Shown one piece after another: positions 1 through 7,088 of a DNA stretch of 14,489 nucleotides. Where the stretch lies: positions 1 to 14,489 of the forward strand of contig SCUR01000319.1 of the NCBI GenBank assembly GCA_004297235.1. Direction: 5' to 3'. The notes below the pieces were generated by a model. It saw only the letters and a list, made by a program, of their open reading frames with translations. It searched no databases and was not told where the DNA came from. The stretch is from Candidatus Manganitrophaceae bacterium (GTDB taxonomy: Bacteria > Nitrospirota > Nitrospiria > SBBL01 > Manganitrophaceae). Positions within the stretch are counted from its first letter, which is position 1. Each line of letters starts with the position of its first letter. The position numbers and the translations under genes were made by a program.

Positions 1-2326
1 CGGGGTGAATCAAGACCGCCTCTTTCGGGAAGAGGGTGGTGAGCCCGGTCGCATAGGTGGACATCCTTCCGGCGTGGAAGAGAATCTGTCCCATCTGCAA
101 ATCGAAATGCCCGTTCTGCGCCGCCGCTTCCGGAACGGCCGACCGCTTCGCGGCGCCTTGGCCGTGCGCCCCGATCTTGGCGGCGATCGCCTCGGGAGCG
201 GGAGCGGGCCATCCGGCCGGCAGGGTCATGACGATCTCTTTCCAGATCATATCGGCATCTTTATAGTGGAAGCCCTCCGCTCCGAGCTTCTTTCCGAGGA
301 GCGAGAAGATCTCCCAATCGGCCTTGGCGTTGCCGAGCGGCTCGATCGCCTTCCGGACCTTTTGGATCTCCCCTTCGTGGTTGGTGAACCGCCCTTCCTT
401 CTCCGCGTAGCTCGTCGCCGGGAGGATGATATGCGCCAGCGCCGTCGTCTCATTCGGGAAGAGCTCTTGGCAGATCAGCAGATCGAGCTTGCGCAGCGCT
501 TCTTCGACCTTCTTCTGCGGCAGCGAGCGGAGCAGGTTCTCTCCGACCAGATAGAGCGCCTTGATCTCCCCCCGCGCCGCGGCGTCGATCATTTCGGAAA
601 GGGTGAGACCGCCGGAAGTCGGAACCAGACCGGGGAGATATTCGGCCGCCCCTCCCATCTCGACCGCCCCCTGCGCGTTGTTCTCCTTCGCCAGCGCCAG
701 GATGCCGGCGCCCGGCTTGTTGACCTGGCCCGCCAGGATCGCCAGATCGGCCAGCGCGACGACATTCTGATAACCGTTCTCGCTTCGGGTGATCGCCCGG
801 CCGAAAATCAGCACGCCGCGCTTCGCCCCGGCATAGAGCGCCGCCGCCGCCTTATAAGCCGACTCGGAGACGCCGGTCGCCGCTTCAATTTGACCGAACG
901 ACACACCGGCGACCGACTGTTTGACCTTTTCGATAAAAGCCGCCGGCGCGGAGGAGACGCCCGATTCGGCCAGCGCCTTGGTCAGGCCGAGGATCGCCGT
1001 CCCCTCGCTCCCCATCTTGATCTGAAGATGCTGGGCCGCCATCCGCGGAAGATGGCTTCGATACGCGTCGCTCTGCCGGTTGAAGGCATCGACCGCAATC
1101 AGCTTCGCCCCCCGCTTCTTGACCGCCTCTTTGACTTTCAGACCGGTGATCGGATTCGACTCGGTCAATTCCCCGGCAAAGGTCAGAAGGACGTCGGCTC
1201 CGACGATGTCTTCGTATCGCGCCAGACGGGTCGTCCCGAAAACGTCGTTCAGACCGGCGACGGCATTGAGGTGGCCGTATCGGGCGGCGCTGTCGACATG
1301 CGGCGTCCCGATCACCTTGCGCATTAATTTCTGAAAGAGATATATCTCTTCGTTGCTGCAGTGGGCCGAGATGATCCCGCCGATCGCCTGCGGACCATAT
1401 TGCGCCTTGATATGCTTGAGGCCCGCGACGATCTTGTCGCCCGCCCCCTCCCAGGTCGTCTGGAGAATCCGATCTTGGAGACGGACGGAAGGACGCGTCA
1501 GCCGATCGGGATGATTGATCGTCCCGTAGCCGAAGAAACCGCGGGCGCAGAGGTCTCCTTCGTTTCGCCCGGTCCCGAGCTCCGAGCTGACCCGCTTGAC
1601 GTCGTCTTTCACCGTCTCGAGCGTGATCAGACAGCCGTCGCCGCAGTAGTTGCAGATCGTCTCGGTCTTCTTCAATTGCCAAGGCCGGTAGTCGTACATC
1701 GAGAGCCGGCTGGTCAAAGCGCCGACCGGGCAGATCTGAATGCAGCCGCCGCAGAATTCGCAATCGAGCTCATGCTGGGCGAAGGCGCCGATCTGGTGGT
1801 GGCTGCCCCGATCGATCGAGCCGAGCGCGTTCGAATCGATGACTTCATCACAATACCGAACGCAGCGGAGACACGAGACGCAGCGGTTCATCTCTTTTTC
1901 GATCAGCGGCCCAAAATAGGTCTTCTCGAAAATCCGCTTGTCTTCGGTAAACCGGCTGGTGGTCGGCGAATATTGGTGGGCGAAATCTTGAAGCTGGCAC
2001 TCCCCGCCTTGATCGCACTCGGGGCAGTCGAGCGGGTGGTTTCCGAGAATGAACTCCATGACGCCGAACTGCGCATCTTTGACGCGGGGAGAGACCGACG
2101 AGACGACCATTCCCTCCGTCGCGGGGGTGCTGCAGGAGGTCTGAAGCTTCGGCATCTTCTCGATCTCGACCAGGCACATCCGGCAGTTGGCGTCGGGCTT
2201 CAGCTTCGGATGATAGCAGAAATGCGGGATCTCGATCCCCGCCCGCTTGGCCGCCTCGATTAGAAGGGTTCCCTTCTCGACTTCGATCTCGACCCCGTTG
2301 AATTTGAGCTTGACCATGTTGCTCAT
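1..2326 (-). CDS. nuoG: NADH-quinone oxidoreductase subunit G, formate-dehydrogenase-like (C-terminus cut by window edge)
   Basis: This is the iron-sulphur subunit of the complex I peripheral arm, passing electrons from NuoEF towards NuoB. I translated the minus strand by hand: 775 codons are open from ATG at 2326 to the left edge, with no stop. An N-terminal [2Fe-2S] ferredoxin fold has C37, C48, C51 and C65. The HxxxCxxCxxxxxC site is H97, C101, C104 and C110. Two further [4Fe-4S] groups follow at C149/152/155/159 and C189/192/195/199. A fourth set, C225/228/232/260, matches the extra N7 site. Residues from about 222 onward are a molybdopterin-oxidoreductase fold closely resembling formate dehydrogenase, and the last visible residues enter the dinucleotide-binding domain. 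At the place of the formate dehydrogenase Sec/Cys there is G351, and the catalytic Lys after the Fe-S site is R262, so formate oxidation is unlikely. A weak AGG lies 9 nt before the ATG; an ATG three codons later is possible. The gene follows nuoF after a 133-nt gap holding a palindromic repeat. Confidence 0.96.
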   Translation of the reverse strand, partial: MSNMVKLKFNGVEIEVEKGTLLIEAAKRAGIEIPHFCYHPKLKPDANCRMCLVEIEKMPKLQTSCSTPATEGMVVSSVSPRVKDAQFGVMEFILGNHPLDCPECDQGGECQLQDFAHQYSPTTSRFTEDKRIFEKTYFGPLIEKEMNRCVSCLRCVRYCDEVIDSNALGSIDRGSHHQIGAFAQHELDCEFCGGCIQICPVGALTSRLSMYDYRPWQLKKTETICNYCGDGCLITLETVKDDVKRVSSELGTGRNEGDLCARGFFGYGTINHPDRLTRPSVRLQDRILQTTWEGAGDKIVAGLKHIKAQYGPQAIGGIISAHCSNEEIYLFQKLMRKVIGTPHVDSAARYGHLNAVAGLNDVFGTTRLARYEDIVGADVLLTFAGELTESNPITGLKVKEAVKKRGAKLIAVDAFNRQSDAYRSHLPRMAAQHLQIKMGSEGTAILGLTKALAESGVSSAPAAFIEKVKQSVAGVSFGQIEAATGVSESAYKAAAALYAGAKRGVLIFGRAITRSENGYQNVVALADLAILAGQVNKPGAGILALAKENNAQGAVEMGGAAEYLPGLVPTSGGLTLSEMIDAAARGEIKALYLVGENLLRSLPQKKVEEALRKLDLLICQELFPNETTALAHIILPATSYAEKEGRFTNHEGEIQKVRKAIEPLGNAKADWEIFSLLGKKLGAEGFHYKDADMIWKEIVMTLPAGWPAPAPEAIAAKIGAHGQGAAKRSAVPEAAAQNGHFDLQMGQILFHAGRMSTYATGLTTLFPKEAVLIHP

Positions 2327-2358
2327 TATTTTATACCTATCTAGAAGGGTTAAGGTTT

Positions 2359-2441
2359 GTCATTCCCGAACGTCTTAATCGGGAATCCAGCGCGTTTAAA
2401 AACATTAAAGATTTCTGGATTCCCGCTTTCGCGGGAATGAC
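2359..2441. repeat. REPIN-like palindromic intergenic repeat between nuoF and nuoG
   Basis: The 83-bp element consists of two inverted copies of one hairpin unit. Each unit reads GTCATTCCCG, a variable loop, then CGGGAATCCAG. The left copy is 2359-2390 (8-bp stem ATTCCCGA/TCGGGAAT, 9-nt loop). The right copy is 2415-2441 on the opposite strand (8-bp stem, 4-nt loop TTTC). The outer ends are perfectly complementary over 10 bp, and the inner ends CGGGAATCCAG and CTGGATTCCCG over 11 bp. From general knowledge, GTCATTCCCG..CGGGAATCCAG palindromes are widespread extragenic repeats in several phyla. In the nuo transcript it would form two hairpins or one long one, which could affect RNA processing or the nuoF/nuoG expression ratio. 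Confidence 0.85.
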
Positions 2442-2459
2442 GGCCTATACCTCAAAAAC

Positions 2460-3767
2460 CTAATGCGACCCCGCCATCGCCAACACCACGTTCGGCCGGA
2501 ACGGGCAGCGCCGCTCTTGGATGTGGGCCTCGTACTCCGCCCTAAAATGTTTCAGCGTCGAGAGAACCGGCGAGATCTCCGCATCGCCGAAGGCGCAGAC
2601 GGTCCGCCCCTCGATCCGCTTGGAGAGGCTGACCAGCAGGTCGAGGTCTTCCATCCGCCCGTGGCCGGTCTCGATTCGCTGTAAGATCTTCAGCAGCCAG
2701 GCGCTCCCCTCGCGACAGGGGGTGCATTTGCCGCACGATTCGTGATGGAAGAACTCCATCAGGTTCATCGCCGCCCAGATCATGCAAGTGTCCTCGTCCA
2801 TCACCGTGACCGCCCCCGATCCGAGCATCGAGCCGGCCTGCGCGATCGACTCAAAATCCATCTTCACGTCGAGGTGCGCATCGGTGAGAAAGGGGGCCGA
2901 GGCGCCGCCGGGGATGATCGCCTTCAACCGCTTGTCCCCCCGCATCCCTCCCGCATGCTCGTAGATCATTTCCCGAAGGGTGATCCCCATCGGCACCTCG
3001 AAGTTTCCGGGGCGCTTCACATGGCCGCTCACGCAGAAGATCCGCATGCCGGCGCTCTTTTGTGTCCCGAGAGAGGCAAACCACTCCGGTCCGCGATTGA
3101 TGATGTAAGGGATATTCGCCAGCGTCTCGACGTTGTTCACCACCGTCGGCTTTTGATACAGCCCGTGCGTCGCCGGAAAGGGGGGCTTGGTTCTCGGCTT
3201 CCCCCGCTTTCCTTCGATCGATTCGAGCAGCGCCGTCTCCTCGCCGCAGATGTAGGCCCCCGCCCCGCGATGGAGCACGACGTCGAGATCAAACCCGGTT
3301 CCGAAGATGTTCTTCCCGAAGAGCTTCGCCTCATAGGCCTCCCGAATCGCCCGTTGGATGATCTCCGCCCCGAGATCGAACTCGCCGCGGATGTAGATGT
3401 AGGCGTTGTGGGAGCCGATGGCATAGCAGGCGATCCCGATCCCTTCGAGCATCTGATGGGGATCGTTCTCGATCAACTGCCGGTCTTTGTATGTTCCCGG
3501 CTCGCTCTCGTCGGCGTTGCAGCAGAGATACTTCGGCCCCGGATGATCTTTCGGAATAAAGCTCCACTTCATCCCGGTGGGGAAACCGGCCCCCCCTCTT
3601 CCGCGCAGCCCCGACTTCTTGACAATCTCGATCACCTCCGACGGCGGAATCCCCTTGAGGACCTTCTCGAAGGCGGTGTAGCCGCCGGCTTTCCGGTACT
3701 CATCGAGCGTTCCGGTATAGCCGGGCTGGGACATATTCTTTAACAAAACGGGTTCGTATTTCGGCAT
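2460..3767 (-). CDS. nuoF: NADH-quinone oxidoreductase subunit F (NADH/FMN-binding)
   Basis: This subunit is the electron entry point of complex I. It oxidises NADH with FMN and hands electrons to its N3 [4Fe-4S] cluster and to NuoE and NuoG. The 435 residues match the usual family length. Visible motifs are the glycine-rich NADH/FMN loop GLRGRGGAGFPTGMKW (53-68), the CCNADESEPGTYKDR block (82-96), GAGAYICGEETAL (168-180) and KPTVVNNVETLANIP (206-220). The cluster ligands are C345, C348 and C351 in SCGKCTPCREG, plus C391. The ATG shares one base with the nuoE stop (TGATG). It is preceded 9 nt upstream by a perfect AGGAGG (3777-3782) inside the end of nuoE, so translation is probably coupled to nuoE. 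The gene ends with TAG, 133 nt before nuoG. Confidence 0.98.
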   Translation of the reverse strand: MPKYEPVLLKNMSQPGYTGTLDEYRKAGGYTAFEKVLKGIPPSEVIEIVKKSGLRGRGGAGFPTGMKWSFIPKDHPGPKYLCCNADESEPGTYKDRQLIENDPHQMLEGIGIACYAIGSHNAYIYIRGEFDLGAEIIQRAIREAYEAKLFGKNIFGTGFDLDVVLHRGAGAYICGEETALLESIEGKRGKPRTKPPFPATHGLYQKPTVVNNVETLANIPYIINRGPEWFASLGTQKSAGMRIFCVSGHVKRPGNFEVPMGITLREMIYEHAGGMRGDKRLKAIIPGGASAPFLTDAHLDVKMDFESIAQAGSMLGSGAVTVMDEDTCMIWAAMNLMEFFHHESCGKCTPCREGSAWLLKILQRIETGHGRMEDLDLLVSLSKRIEGRTVCAFGDAEISPVLSTLKHFRAEYEAHIQERRCPFRPNVVLAMAGSH

Positions 3768-4306
3768 CAGGACTTTCCTCCTAGCACCGGAAGCTGGAAC
3801 GGCCCGGAAGCCATGGCACTTTTTCCCTCCCGCCTCAGATCGTCCAAAAGTCGGTCGACCTTTTCGGGGGTGAGATTTTCATAATAACGGTCGTTGATCT
3901 GAACCATCGGCGCGGTTCCGCACGAAGCAAGACATTCGACCAGCTTGAGACTGAACAGGCCGTCGGGAGTGGTCTCGCCGACCCCGATCCCGAGGCGGCT
4001 TTGAATATGCTCGATGATCTGCCCCGCGCCGACCAGCGCACAGGAGAGGGTCTTACAAACCTGGATGACATGTTTCCCGACCGGCTTGAGATTATAGAGG
4101 CTATAGAAGGTCGCGACATCGTAGACCTGGACCGGCGTCAGCTCCAGAATTTCGGCGACATCGACCATCGCCGCCTCCGAGAGATAACCGACCTCGTTCT
4201 GAGCGATCCGAAGCGCCCCCAGCAGGACCGACCGCTTATCGGGATACTTCGGAAACTCCGCCTCAATGGCGGCCTTGGCTTTGTCGGATAAGATTTTTAA
4301 TTTCAT
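3767..4306 (-). CDS. nuoE: NADH-quinone oxidoreductase subunit E ([2Fe-2S] N1a subunit)
   Basis: This 24-kDa-type thioredoxin-fold subunit pairs with NuoF in the NADH dehydrogenase module. The 179-residue product has the four N1a ligands C84, C89, C125 and C129 in the CxxxxC and CxxxC arrangement (VCKTLSC and ECLASCG). It also has the family blocks ALRIAQNEVGYL (31-42) and VYDVATFYSLY (61-71). Residues after about 160 form a short low-complexity tail that also encodes the ribosome-binding site of nuoF. The ATG at 4306 has only a weak purine-rich stretch before it and no clear AGGAGG. The gap to nuoD is 55 nt and holds a heptamer repeat. The stop TGA overlaps the nuoF ATG by one base. Confidence 0.97.
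   Translation of the reverse strand: MKLKILSDKAKAAIEAEFPKYPDKRSVLLGALRIAQNEVGYLSEAAMVDVAEILELTPVQVYDVATFYSLYNLKPVGKHVIQVCKTLSCALVGAGQIIEHIQSRLGIGVGETTPDGLFSLKLVECLASCGTAPMVQINDRYYENLTPEKVDRLLDDLRREGKSAMASGPFQLPVLGGKS
3777..3782 (-). promoter_or_regulatory. Strong ribosome-binding site of nuoF
   Basis: AGGAGG on the minus strand lies 9 nt before the nuoF ATG and within the last codons of nuoE. It fixes the nuoF start at 3767, where TGATG joins the nuoE stop and nuoF start. It is the clearest Shine-Dalgarno sequence in the operon. Confidence 0.8.
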
Positions 4307-4328
4307 TGTCTTTGTCTTTTTATTTCAC

Positions 4329-4356
4329 TCCGCAATCCGAAATCCGCATTCCGCAA
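4329..4356. repeat. Four-unit heptamer tandem repeat in the nuoD-nuoE gap
   Basis: Four contiguous 7-bp units read TCCGCAA, TCCGAAA, TCCGCAT and TCCGCAA on the plus strand (TTGCGGA-type units on the minus strand). The first and last units are identical and the middle two differ from them at one position each. The repeat fills half of the 55-nt gap between nuoD and nuoE. Two ATCGAT hexamers separated by TT (4356-4369) follow it and run across the nuoD stop. No function is evident. Confidence 0.75.
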
Positions 4357-4361
4357 TCGAT

Positions 4362-5636
4362 TTATCGATCACATTCTCCCATCACGATGTCGTAGGTTCC
4401 GAAGATCGTCACGATGTCGGCGATCATATAACCCTTCGCCATGTGCTCGAAAGCGCCCATATGAATGAACGACGGCGGACGGATGCGAAGTCGATACGGC
4501 TTGTTTCCCCCCAGGCTCTTGATATAAAACCCGAGCTCTCCCTTCGGCGCTTCCGTCCCGCAGTAGACCTCCCCCTCCGGCACGTCGAATCCGCGGGTGG
4601 CGATCATGAAGTGGTGGATCAAGCTCTCCATGTCGGTCAACACCTTGTCGCGCGGGGGATAGGTGATCGTCGGAAGATTCGCCATGATCGGGCCTTGCGG
4701 GAGCCGGTCGAGACACTGCTTGACGATTTTGGCGCTCTGCCGCATCTCTTCGACGCGAATCCAGTAGCGGTCGTAGGTGTCGCCGTTTTTGCCGAGCGGA
4801 ACCTCCCACTCGACCTTGTCGTAGACGCCGTACGGCTCGGCTTTCCGAATATCGTAGTTGACCCCCGAGCCGCGCAGAGCCGGGCCGGTCAGGCCGAAGT
4901 TGATCGCATCTTCCGCAGAGATGAGCGCAATCCCCTTGGTCCGGGCGATCCAGATCCGGTTTGTCTCCAGCAGCGTGTTGTACTCGGTGATCTTCTCCGG
5001 AAAGCTCTCCAGGAATTTATAAAGCCGGTCGATGACCTCCGGCGTGAAGTCGCGATCGACCCCGCCGACCCGGTAGTAGCTCATGGTCAACCGGGCGCCG
5101 CAGATCAACTCGAAGAGGTCGAGCAGCACCTCCCGCTCGCGGAAGGTGTAGAAGAAGACGGTCATCGCGCCGATATCGAGCGCCTGGGTCCCCAACCAGA
5201 AGAGATGGCCTGCAATCCGCTGCATCTCGGCCACGATCGTTCGGATATACTCCGCCCGCTCCGGCACCTGCACCTGGAGAAGCTTCTCCACCGTCCGGAC
5301 AAAGGCCTGGTTGTTGGCCATTGCGCAGACGTAATCGAGCCGGTCGGTCAGGGGGATAATCTGGGGATAGGTTGAATTTTCAGCCAGCTTCTCGACACCG
5401 CGATGAAGGTAGCCGAGGTGCGGGGTCGCCTTGACGATCGTCTCCCCCTCCAGCTCCAGGACGATCCGGAGCACCCCGTGCGTCGACGGATGCTGCGGCC
5501 CCATGTTCAGCAGCATGTCTTCGATCCGCTTCACCCCCTTTTCCGGGGTCAGATCCTGATCGAAATCGTCGTCATCATTATAAGGAGTCACCGCAGGCGG
5601 GGTGAACTCGATCTTTTTATCCTCTAACTCTTCCAT
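4362..5636 (-). CDS. nuoD: NADH-quinone oxidoreductase subunit D (quinone-site 49-kDa subunit)
   Basis: With NuoB this subunit forms the ubiquinone/menaquinone reduction site at the base of the peripheral arm. It descends from the [NiFe]-hydrogenase large subunit. Over 424 residues the family signature GPQHPSTHG (46-54) is followed by HLGYLHRGVEKL (73-84) and LDYVCAMANNQ (100-110). By spacing to Thermus Nqo4 H38/Y87, the quinone-contacting pair is H53 and Y102, both present. R79, 23 residues before Y102, corresponds by spacing to the arginine dimethylated in mammalian NDUFS2. The first 40 residues are an acidic extension including NDDDDFDQD, longer than in many homologues. The ATG at 5636 has a weak GAG upstream. 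It lies 16 nt after nuoC as a separate gene, unlike the fused nuoCD of enterobacteria. Confidence 0.98.
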   Translation of the reverse strand: MEELEDKKIEFTPPAVTPYNDDDDFDQDLTPEKGVKRIEDMLLNMGPQHPSTHGVLRIVLELEGETIVKATPHLGYLHRGVEKLAENSTYPQIIPLTDRLDYVCAMANNQAFVRTVEKLLQVQVPERAEYIRTIVAEMQRIAGHLFWLGTQALDIGAMTVFFYTFREREVLLDLFELICGARLTMSYYRVGGVDRDFTPEVIDRLYKFLESFPEKITEYNTLLETNRIWIARTKGIALISAEDAINFGLTGPALRGSGVNYDIRKAEPYGVYDKVEWEVPLGKNGDTYDRYWIRVEEMRQSAKIVKQCLDRLPQGPIMANLPTITYPPRDKVLTDMESLIHHFMIATRGFDVPEGEVYCGTEAPKGELGFYIKSLGGNKPYRLRIRPPSFIHMGAFEHMAKGYMIADIVTIFGTYDIVMGECDR

Positions 5637-5652
5637 GACGTCTCAAAAGGCG

Positions 5653-6141
5653 TTACTGATTTAAAAATTCAAAGGTGTCCCGCCATCCTTTTCCCTCTAC
5701 GGGAAAATCTTTTCGGAGCGGAAATCCTTCGTCATAATCTTCGGTCATCAAGATCCGTCGGAGGTCGGGGTGGTTGTTGAAGACGATCCCCATCATGTCG
5801 TAGACCTCCCGCTCCAGGAAATTCGCTCCTTTCCAGACGCCGGTGACCGTGTCGATCGTGCAGTCCTCTTCGGGAACGCGGGCCTTGATCCGGATGCGTC
5901 GATTGTGACCGACCGAATAGAGCTGATAGATCATCTCGAACCGGGGCTCTTCATTTGGAAAATCGTTCGAGCAGATATCGGTGATCATGTCGAAGGAGAG
6001 TTCCGGGTCGTCGTGAAGAAAACGGCAGACCTCGACGATCTTCTCCCGCTGGACCGAAACCGACAACTCGCCGAGCGCTTCCACCGCCTCGACGAAGGCT
6101 TCGGGAAACTTTTCTTGAATTTTCTGGGCAATCGGATGCAT
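5653..6141 (-). CDS. nuoC: NADH-quinone oxidoreductase subunit C (30-kDa subunit)
   Basis: This small hydrophilic subunit packs against NuoD in the peripheral arm and carries no cofactor. The product of about 162 residues ends with the family signature: EREVYDMMGIVFNNHPDLRR, then ILMTEDYDEGFPLRKDFP. The chosen ATG (6141) gives MHPIAQKIQ. A TTG three codons earlier (6150) would add MIK; neither has a good Shine-Dalgarno, so the start is uncertain by nine bases. The gene is separate from nuoD, 16 nt upstream of it. It follows nuoB after a 71-nt gap that is almost entirely a palindromic repeat, which may limit or modulate translation of nuoC from the shared transcript. Confidence 0.95.
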   Translation of the reverse strand: MHPIAQKIQEKFPEAFVEAVEALGELSVSVQREKIVEVCRFLHDDPELSFDMITDICSNDFPNEEPRFEMIYQLYSVGHNRRIRIKARVPEEDCTIDTVTGVWKGANFLEREVYDMMGIVFNNHPDLRRILMTEDYDEGFPLRKDFPVEGKGWRDTFEFLNQ

Positions 6142-6154
6142 TTTTATCAATTCT

Positions 6155-6216
6155 GTAGGGACGGACCGATGTGTCCGACCTTATTTATCCCAGGCGCACC
6201 GCCGGTGCGCCGCTAC
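6155..6216. repeat. REPIN-like element with GTAG feet between nuoB and nuoC
   Basis: This 62-bp imperfect inverted repeat begins with GTAG and ends with CTAC. It contains two hairpins: CGGAC/GTCCG with a 6-nt loop (6162-6177) and GGCGCACC/GGTGCGCC with a 3-nt loop (6193-6211). The first 13 bases and the reverse complement of the last 13 agree at 10 positions. From established knowledge, REP sequences mobilised by RAYT (TnpA-REP) transposases carry a GTAG-type tetranucleotide at the hairpin foot, and two inverted REPs make a REPIN. Its right end overlaps nuoB: the foot GTAG read on the minus strand supplies the nuoB stop TAG. No RAYT gene is in this window. Confidence 0.75.
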
Positions 6217-6692
6217 TTCGTGAAGACCTTTTGTTCCATGATTTTTTCCTGAAGCCGCAGGATTCCTGCAAAGAGGGCCTCAGGACGGGGCGGGCAGCCT
6301 GGGACGTAGATATCGACCGGGACGAAGCGATCAACGCCTTGGACCACGCTGTAGCTGTTGTAAATGTTCCCCGACGTGGCGCAGGAGCCCATCGAAATCA
6401 CGTACCGCGGCTCCGGCATCTGATCGTAAATTCTCCGGATCACCGGGGCCATCTTACGGCAGACTGTTCCTGCGACAATCATCAGATCCGATTGCCGAGG
6501 AGAGGCCCGAAAGACGCCGGCCCCAAACCGGTCGATATCATACCGGGAGGAAACGGAGGCGATCATTTCGATCGCGCAACACGCAAGCCCGAACGTCATC
6601 GGCCATAAGGCCGATTTGCGAGCCCAATTTACCAGCGAATCGAGCGAGGCGGTCACGATATTCGACTCGAACTGCCGATCCATCAATCCCAT
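6213..6692 (-). CDS. nuoB: NADH-quinone oxidoreductase subunit B (N2 cluster subunit)
   Basis: This subunit holds the terminal [4Fe-4S] cluster N2, which reduces quinone at the NuoB/NuoD interface. With the start at 6692 the product has 159 residues. The N2 ligands are the adjacent pair C38-C39 (FGLACCAIEM), C104 (GSCATSG) and C133 (VPGCPPRPE). The chosen ATG has AAGGAG (6700-6705) 7 nt upstream. A TTG at 6713 would add seven residues. An ATG at 6683 would start exactly on the nuoA stop (TGATG) but is 16 nt from the Shine-Dalgarno. The gene overlaps the end of nuoA by 10 nt. Its stop codon TAG is part of the GTAG foot of the adjoining palindromic element, so the C-terminus was probably set by that insertion. 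Confidence 0.97.
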   Translation of the reverse strand: MGLMDRQFESNIVTASLDSLVNWARKSALWPMTFGLACCAIEMIASVSSRYDIDRFGAGVFRASPRQSDLMIVAGTVCRKMAPVIRRIYDQMPEPRYVISMGSCATSGNIYNSYSVVQGVDRFVPVDIYVPGCPPRPEALFAGILRLQEKIMEQKVFTK

Positions 6693-7054
6693 TCCAGGGC
6701 TCCTTTTTTCCAAGCATAAAAATAGCCGACGAATAAAATCGCAAGAAAAATAATCATTTCAACGAGCGCAAAGAGGCCGAGCTGCTGAAAAGCGACCGCC
6801 CACGGATAGAGGAAGACGACCTCGATGTCGAAGATCACGAAGAGCATGGCGATCATATAATAGCGAAGAGGGAACATCTGCCGGGCATCGGTCAGGGGGT
6901 GGATGCCGCTTTCATAAGCGTAGAGTTTTTCTTTGTACGGTTTGCTGGGACGAACGAGATAGCCGATTAAAATCGTGACGGCGCCAAAGCCGAAGGCGAT
7001 GGTGATAAACACCACGATGGGAAGGTAATTCACAGGTAAAAGATCGGTCGTCAC
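6683..7054 (-). CDS. nuoA: NADH-quinone oxidoreductase subunit A
   Basis: This small membrane subunit lies at the junction of the complex I arms. The 123-residue product has three hydrophobic segments, at about residues 10-32, 63-85 and 90-112. Between the first two is the conserved loop YESGIHPLTDARQMFPLRYY, followed by IAMLFVIFDIEVVFLYPWA, the family signature with its buried acidic residues. The protein ends in GALEWD, as usual for the family. The start is GTG at 7054; GGAGG (7068-7072) lies 13 nt upstream, longer than ideal, but no better in-frame codon exists between them. This is the first gene of the nuo cluster. A near-consensus promoter sits about 40-70 nt upstream in the end of the methyltransferase gene. 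Confidence 0.96.
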   Translation of the reverse strand: MTTDLLPVNYLPIVVFITIAFGFGAVTILIGYLVRPSKPYKEKLYAYESGIHPLTDARQMFPLRYYMIAMLFVIFDIEVVFLYPWAVAFQQLGLFALVEMIIFLAILFVGYFYAWKKGALEWD

Positions 7055-7088
7055 CGTTGTCTGTAAACCTCCACAAAGACAGCAGGTT

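Noticed and set aside
5..1327. A 440-codon plus-strand open frame opposite nuoG, and similar long frames at 1361-2263, 2742-3743 and 4266-5375
   Set aside because: They mirror GC-rich coding sequence, are Arg/Asp/Leu-rich without any recognisable domain, and lie antisense to genes with unmistakable motifs.
1335..1350. Perfect 16-bp palindrome AAGAGATATATCTCTT
   Set aside because: It lies in the middle of nuoG coding sequence within conserved codons (EEIYLF). A chance palindrome of this length in 14 kb is not surprising.
1..2326. Annotating the left-edge gene as a formate dehydrogenase alpha subunit
   Set aside because: The N-terminal Fe-S set, the immediate nuoEF neighbours and the loss of catalytic Sec/Cys and Lys fit NuoG better.
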